The notes beneath the pieces are model-generated. The model saw only the letters and a program-made list of their open reading frames with translations, ran no database searches and had not been told where the DNA came from. Below, piece after piece: positions 59,901-64,000 of a stretch of 64,000 nt of DNA. The translations under genes and the position numbers were made by a program. Within the stretch, counting starts at the first letter, position 1, and every line of letters begins with the position of its first letter. This stretch comes from JAJDUF01 sp965238265 (GTDB lineage Bacteria; Chloroflexota; UBA11872; UBA12225; JAJDUF01), in NCBI GenBank assembly GCA_965238265.1, contig OZ250185.1, positions 1,178,001 through 1,242,000 of the forward strand, in the 5' to 3' direction.

Positions 59901-60557
59901 CTAGCTCGTTGGCAGCGGCAGCCAGCTCTCGGCGCCGATGGTAGTCGTGCCACCGTGGCCCGGGTAGACTTTCGTCGCTGCTGGTAGCTCCGCCAAGCGT
60001 GCGAGACTGTCCCGCAGCGCGCCGGGATCGCCGCCCGGCAGGTCGTAGCGACCGTAAGACCCGGCAAAGAGCGTATCGCCGCTAATCAGCAACGACCAAG
60101 CGGCGCTATAGAGGCAGATGCCCCCCGGCGTGTGGCCGGGCGTGTGCAGCACGGTGAAGGTGGTCGCGCCGACGTGGACGGTGTCGCCCTCCTTAAGTAC
60201 ACGGTCGGCGTGGCTCGGCGGAATATCCCACGGCAGCGATCCCAGCGCACCCGCCGGCCGGGCCAGCTGCGCGGCGTCGGCCGTATGGATCGCGATGGGC
60301 GCTCCGGTGGCTTGGGCCAGCGGCGCATTGTCCGCCACGTGATCCCAATGGCCGTGCGTATTGACGATCAGGACGATCTCGACTTGCAGCTCTCTGGCCG
60401 CGGCCAGGACCGGCGCGGTGGCGCCCAGCGCCGGATCAATCACCATGGCCGCCCGGGCCGTGCGATCCGCTACCAGCAGGACGTTGTTATCCAGCGGACC
60501 GACCACAATGGTCCGGACCAGCGGCGCGGCGTCATCAGGTTGATCGGAGGCCGTCAT
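59901..60557 (-). CDS. Metallo-beta-lactamase-fold hydrolase (glyoxalase II-like)
   Basis: A 218-residue MBL-fold enzyme. The metal-binding motif is NTHGHWDHVADN (His68, His70, Asp72, His73), with later histidines in VLHTPGHTPGGICLY and the closing VYPGHGGTTTIG. The compact size fits the thioesterase/glyoxalase II group rather than beta-lactamases. It has no signal peptide, so it works in the cytoplasm, probably on a thioester or lactoyl conjugate. No partner gene adjoins. Confidence 0.9.
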   Translation of the reverse strand: MTASDQPDDAAPLVRTIVVGPLDNNVLLVADRTARAAMVIDPALGATAPVLAAARELQVEIVLIVNTHGHWDHVADNAPLAQATGAPIAIHTADAAQLARPAGALGSLPWDIPPSHADRVLKEGDTVHVGATTFTVLHTPGHTPGGICLYSAAWSLLISGDTLFAGSYGRYDLPGGDPGALRDSLARLAELPAATKVYPGHGGTTTIGAESWLPLPTS

Positions 60558-60592
60558 GTCGGTTCATTGCTCCGGAGCGAGAGTCTTACGAT

Positions 60593-60778
60593 GGTAGGTT
60601 TTCGTGTGGGAGGCGGTTTGGACCTAACCCCCGGCCCCTTCCCTGGAGGGAAGGGGAGTCATGGCGGCGACCGGCCGCTGCTTCCTTCCAGGGTAGGCGG
60701 TCAGCCCGCCGGCCTTTAGCCCCTTCCCTTCAGGGAGGGGGTTGGGGGTAGGTACGCCGCTCCACACGAAAACCTACC
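60593..60778. repeat. Largest intergenic palindrome: nested REP-like element
   Basis: The outer arms GTAGGTTTTCGTGTGGGA and TCCACACGAAAACCTAC enclose two copies of the long repeat form (60623-60660 and 60718-60753). This is the most complete example of the family (compare 397-486, where only the right part of the outer arm survives), and may represent an intact non-autonomous mobile unit. Confidence 0.75.
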
Positions 60779-60804
60779 CTTGTCAGTCCCTCACCCCCGG
60801 CCGC

Positions 60805-61977
60805 TCAGTCGCGCTCGTCCATCGGCTGCCACTTGCGGTCATAGGGTCCTACGTACACCGAGAGTGGCCGCATCAGCCGATTGCCGTGGAGTTGCTCGAT
60901 CATATGCGCGGTCCAGCCGGCCGTCCGGCCGATGGCGAACATCGAGGTGAAGATTTCGGAAGGGATCCCCACGGTATGCAAGATCAATCCGGCGTACAGC
61001 TCCACGTTGGCGTAGAGGTCCCGGCCTGGTTTCACCTCGGCCAACACCTTGACCGTGGTCTGTTCGACGGCTTGCGTCAATTCGAGCAGGGTGCGCTCGC
61101 CGGTTGCTGCGGCCATCCGCTCCACGGCTGCGGTGAGCACCGCTGCCCGCGGATCGCGCACCTTATAGATACGGTGCCCAAAGCCCATGATCCGGCGACC
61201 CGCCGCCAACTCGGCCCGAACCCACGGCTCGGCCTGCTCGGGGGCACCGATCTCTTCGAGCATATGGAGCACGGGGCCAGGCACGCCGCCGTGTGCCGGT
61301 CCTTTCAACGCACAGATGGCCGCGGTCAAGGCGGAGACCATATCCGAGTTCGTCGAGATGACTACCCGGCCGGTGAAGGTGGAGGCATTGAGGCCGTGTT
61401 CGGCAATCACACTCAGGTAGGCATTGAAGCCGTCAATGCGTGCTTGCGATGGCTCTTCCCCTTCGAGCATGTACAGGAAGCCCGCGGCCAGTCCATACTC
61501 GGGCTTGGCGGGAACTGGCTCCTGACCGTTCTTGAGGCGCCAGGTGTGGGCGACGAGCGCCGGGATTTGCCCCTGCAACCGCGCGGCGCGCCGCCGGCTG
61601 GCATTGATGTCCAGACTGTCCACGTCGGGGTCGTCGAGCGACAACATGGCGGCCGCCATCCGCAGCATGTGCATCCCGCCGGTGTGCGGGGCCAATTCGC
61701 GCAGCGCGGCGATGGCCGCTGGTGGCAGCTCACGGGCGCGATTCATTTCGTCACGGAGCGTTGCGTACTCCTGGCGGTTGGGGAGCCGGCCATGCCACAA
61801 CAGATACGTGACTTCCTCGAACGTAACCCGTCCGATCAACTCGCGAATATCGTAGCCCCGCAAGGTCAGCAGCCCGTTGGCGCCATCAACCTCAGCGATG
61901 TGCGTAGCTGCCGCTGTTACACCTTCCAGTCCCCGGGCTACTTGTGCTGTGGCGATGGCCTGCTCCGCAGTACGCAT
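60805..61977 (-). CDS. Citrate synthase / methylcitrate synthase family protein
   Basis: A 390-residue enzyme condensing acetyl- or propionyl-CoA with oxaloacetate. The catalytic histidines are in AEHGLNASTF and GPAHGGVPGPV, GFGHRIYKVRDPRA is the substrate-binding region and the family aspartate motif (xNVDFYxG) reads YANVELYAG, with Glu for Asp. The start at 61977 is an ATG. Because a KKCGH-type lyase lies at 58788, a methylcitrate role is possible. The Glu substitution is seen in some family members, so activity is not excluded. Confidence 0.88.
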   Translation of the reverse strand: MRTAEQAIATAQVARGLEGVTAAATHIAEVDGANGLLTLRGYDIRELIGRVTFEEVTYLLWHGRLPNRQEYATLRDEMNRARELPPAAIAALRELAPHTGGMHMLRMAAAMLSLDDPDVDSLDINASRRRAARLQGQIPALVAHTWRLKNGQEPVPAKPEYGLAAGFLYMLEGEEPSQARIDGFNAYLSVIAEHGLNASTFTGRVVISTNSDMVSALTAAICALKGPAHGGVPGPVLHMLEEIGAPEQAEPWVRAELAAGRRIMGFGHRIYKVRDPRAAVLTAAVERMAAATGERTLLELTQAVEQTTVKVLAEVKPGRDLYANVELYAGLILHTVGIPSEIFTSMFAIGRTAGWTAHMIEQLHGNRLMRPLSVYVGPYDRKWQPMDERD

Positions 61978-62227
61978 CCACTAACCTCTCAGTCCTGTTT
62001 TCTCGATACACTCCCGGCCCCATTGCGTGGCTACGCGGCAACTAGCCCGCTGTCAGCCAGGTACGGCGCTGTCCACAGGAGATTATAACGGGTGCCAGCG
62101 GCGCTGCCCGCTGCCGCCTGTCGCTCCGCGGCTTTGCTATCCTTGTAGCGACATTGGCAGGATGCGCCTGTGGCCGGCCTGGTGCCGTCTCGTGTAGCTG
62201 GTACTGGCGCACATCAAGGCAAACAAC

Positions 62228-63142
62228 ATGTGGCAATACTGGGGAATACGCTTGGCCCAGCGCCTCGCGGCTGTGCTGCCTGACCCCGCTCAGTATCGTC
62301 TCGCCGTGCTGGTGGGGGAGTTGATGTTCCACCTGTGGCGGGAGAAGAGCCGCGCTACGATTGAAAATGCCGCCCAGGTGCTCAACCTGCATCCGGGCGA
62401 CCGTCGGGTACGGACCGTCGCGCGGCAATGCTTTCACAACTATGCGAAGTATCTGGTGGAATTTTTCCAGTTACCGTTTCGCACCCCGGCTGACTTGCAG
62501 GCAAAAGTCAGTCGGATGATCGGCTGGGAGCACATTGAGGCGGCGCTGGCACACGGCCGGGGCATTATCTACGTCACTATGCATTTCGGTAACTGGGACA
62601 TTGGCGGGTCGGTTGTCGCGGCGCGTCATCCGATGTCGGTCGTCGCGGAGACTTTTCAGCCGGCGCGCTTGGATGCGCTGGTGCAAGAGACGCGCACTGC
62701 TCACGGGATGGCCACCATCCCCTTGGAGAACGCCGTCCGGAAGGTGCTCCGGGCGCTGCGGCGCAATGAGGTCGTAGGGCTTGTTATTGATCGGCCCGTC
62801 CACGAACAGGAAGGTGGTGTGCCGGTACGCCTCTTCGGCCGTGATACCCAGTGGCCGGGCGGCGCAGCGGCGCTCGCCATGAAGACCGGTGCCTTGGTCC
62901 TACCTGGCGGCTGCTGGCGCAATCCCGACGACACCTACTCGATCATGGTGGCCCCGCCGATCCGCTGTGAGACGACCGGCGACCGTGACGGTGATCTGCG
63001 GCGCAATATGCAGCGCATTGTGGATGCGCTGGAGCCGATCATTCGCCTACACCCGGATCAGTGGTATATGTTCCGTCGTATGTGGCCCGTGCCGGTCAAC
63101 CGGCCTAGCGTCGCTTCGTTCTCGGAGCCTGTTCAGCGGTAG
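62228..63142 (+). CDS. Lysophospholipid/PIM acyltransferase (HtrB-type), first of pair
   Basis: A 304-residue membrane-associated acyltransferase of the LpxL/HtrB and phosphatidylinositol-mannoside-acyltransferase superfamily. The catalytic HxxxxD motif is HFGNWD (His119, Asp124); VGLVIDRP and GVPVRLFGRDTQWPGGAAALA contain the substrate-binding region. It uses acyl-CoA to acylate a membrane glycolipid. In a lineage without LPS, PIM-type lipids are the expected target. AAGG lies eight bases before the ATG. The second gene of the pair follows at 63277. Confidence 0.9.
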   Translation: MWQYWGIRLAQRLAAVLPDPAQYRLAVLVGELMFHLWREKSRATIENAAQVLNLHPGDRRVRTVARQCFHNYAKYLVEFFQLPFRTPADLQAKVSRMIGWEHIEAALAHGRGIIYVTMHFGNWDIGGSVVAARHPMSVVAETFQPARLDALVQETRTAHGMATIPLENAVRKVLRALRRNEVVGLVIDRPVHEQEGGVPVRLFGRDTQWPGGAAALAMKTGALVLPGGCWRNPDDTYSIMVAPPIRCETTGDRDGDLRRNMQRIVDALEPIIRLHPDQWYMFRRMWPVPVNRPSVASFSEPVQR

Positions 63143-63162
63143 CCGGAAGGTGCCTCGTTGCG

Positions 63163-63270
63163 TCTCACCCCCCGGCCCCCTCTCCACACGTGGAGAGGGG
63201 GAGTCCGCTGGAGGCAGGTGGTTGCTGCCCTCCCCCGTGCGTCAGCACGGAAGAGGGCCAGGATGAGAAG
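63163..63270. repeat. Intergenic palindromic repeat between the acyltransferase genes
   Basis: CTCACCCCCCGGCCCCCTCTCCACACGTGGAGAGGGGGAG then GGAGGC...GGAAGAGGGCCAGGATGAG; two hairpin units, the second close to the next gene's ribosome binding site. Confidence 0.6.
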
Positions 63271-63276
63271 GCGGCC

Positions 63277-64000
63277 GTGCTAGCGACAACGCTCTTCCGC
63301 CTGGGTATGACCATTGCCCCGTGGTTGCCCAGACAGCTTGCTTATGCCGGCGCCCGAGCCTTTGCGTCGCTCCTGACCATCTCCGGTGCAGCGGGGTTCC
63401 GAGCAGCTACAGCGAACCAAGCGGTTGTCCACGACCTCCCGGCTGCGGCCCCTGGCGTGCGTGCAGCGGCCCGCGGTGCGCTCCTACACCAAGCGCTGAA
63501 CTACGTAGACCTCTTGCAGTTCGGGCGTATGCCGGCCGCTGCACTGCTCCAACGTATCGAGGTGTCGGGCTATGAGCATCTCCGGCAGGCCCACGCCGCC
63601 GGGCAGGGTGTGCTCATCATCAGCGGTCATATCGGCAATCTCGATGTAGTGGGACAAGTGCTTGCACTGCGTGGACATCGTGCCCTGGTCCCCGTCGAGC
63701 CTATCCGGCCGCCGCGCCTCTTCCGGTACGTCTCGGCTCTGCGCGCGCGCTATGGCCTGACCTTAGTACCGGCCGAAGCAGCGTTGCGGCCAGCGCTCCG
63801 GACCTTGCGGCAGGGAGGGATCGTCGTGCTGATCAACGATTGGGATCGGCTGGGCAACGGGGTCCCGGTCCGGTTCTTCGACCGCGAGACCCGTCTCCCG
63901 GCCGCCCCGGCGGTACTCCATCTCCGCACGGGAGCGCCGATTGTCCCCTGCTTCGTGCATCGCCGCCAGGGCGGCCGCTACGCTGCGTGGGCGGAGCCGC
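63277..64000 (+). CDS. Lysophospholipid/PIM acyltransferase, second of pair (C-terminus cut by window edge)
   Basis: A frame of at least 241 residues from the GTG at 63277, still open at the window end. SGHIGNLD contains the HxxxxD motif (His118, Asp123), and VVLINDWDRLGNGVPVRFF matches the binding region of the preceding gene (GLVIDRP ... GVPVRLF). The first 60 residues hold a hydrophobic segment. The frame is only about 25-30 percent like the gene at 62228 by eye, so the pair is old. Two acyltransferases in a row is the common arrangement for double acylation of mannosylated phosphatidylinositol. Confidence 0.87.
   Translation, partial: MLATTLFRLGMTIAPWLPRQLAYAGARAFASLLTISGAAGFRAATANQAVVHDLPAAAPGVRAAARGALLHQALNYVDLLQFGRMPAAALLQRIEVSGYEHLRQAHAAGQGVLIISGHIGNLDVVGQVLALRGHRALVPVEPIRPPRLFRYVSALRARYGLTLVPAEAALRPALRTLRQGGIVVLINDWDRLGNGVPVRFFDRETRLPAAPAVLHLRTGAPIVPCFVHRRQGGRYAAWAEP

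Noticed and set aside
60742..62088. 448-codon plus-strand frame opposite citrate synthase
   Set aside because: Shadow of a clear citrate synthase reading frame and begins within an intergenic repeat.

Overview
The window is high-GC bacterial chromosome, almost certainly from a Chloroflexota bacterium (Thermomicrobia-like is my best guess; no 16S or other rRNA is present to settle it). Evidence: the core genes alaS, ruvX, mltG, pepQ, efp, accB-like and clpC; lipoproteins and an anti-sigma factor with collagen-like Gly-X-Y or VVEK-type linkers; a tandem pair of PIM-type lipid acyltransferases instead of LPS genes; and many intergenic GC-rich palindromic repeats.

Layout. 0-17 kb: a carbohydrate-oxidation region with five Gfo/Idh/MocA oxidoreductases (one cut by the left edge), three paralogous MDR dehydrogenases, a GH29 alpha-L-fucosidase, a metallophosphoesterase, and two duplicated Tat/lipoprotein sugar-binding proteins with collagen-like linkers but no permease genes. 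Inside it lie a membrane protein, the tiny ribosomal protein bS22, tRNA-Glu(CTC), and a 1.2 kb segment after the tRNA bounded by direct repeats and carrying a broken zeta-toxin-like gene plus its small partner. 17-25.9 kb: baseplate-J-like membrane protein, alaS, clpC with a clear promoter, and an ECF sigma/anti-sigma pair. 25.9-36.7 kb: a sixth Gfo/Idh gene, a DUF4389 protein, MFS exporter, HD hydrolase, ABC-2 transporter, sialidase, aldolase, a TIM-barrel-like unknown and an SDH-type Clp-fold protease. 36.7-40.4 kb: two PhyH dioxygenases, a coiled-coil membrane protein and a GT9 glycosyltransferase. 40.4-46.1 kb: housekeeping run accB-like/efp/pepQ/mltG/ruvX and an SRAP protein. 46.3-64 kb: two more sialidase-like proteins, an alpha/alpha-barrel-like protein, DUF402, a two-gene glycine-zipper cassette, an amidohydrolase, an AT-richer patch with small membrane genes, ManD-like dehydratase, nucleotide-sugar epimerase, Uma2, an ICL/PEP-mutase lyase, MBL hydrolase, citrate synthase and two acyltransferases.

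Together the accessory genes look like scavenging of decorated glycans: sialidases and fucosidase release sugars, lipoproteins bind them, Gfo/Idh and MDR enzymes oxidise them, and ManD-like, HpcH-type and PEP-mutase-type enzymes process sugar acids toward central metabolism. This is inference from family membership.

The observations most worth following are: an in-frame RuvX-transglutaminase fusion (43866-45143); a translationally coupled glycine-zipper/partner cassette (50260-51557); a three-copy 23-bp-period operator array plus a separate palindrome upstream of the ManD-like gene (55226-55353); a BCCP-like protein lacking its biotinylation lysine (40401-40997); and the tRNA-flanking repeat pair around a decayed toxin module (14871-16168).
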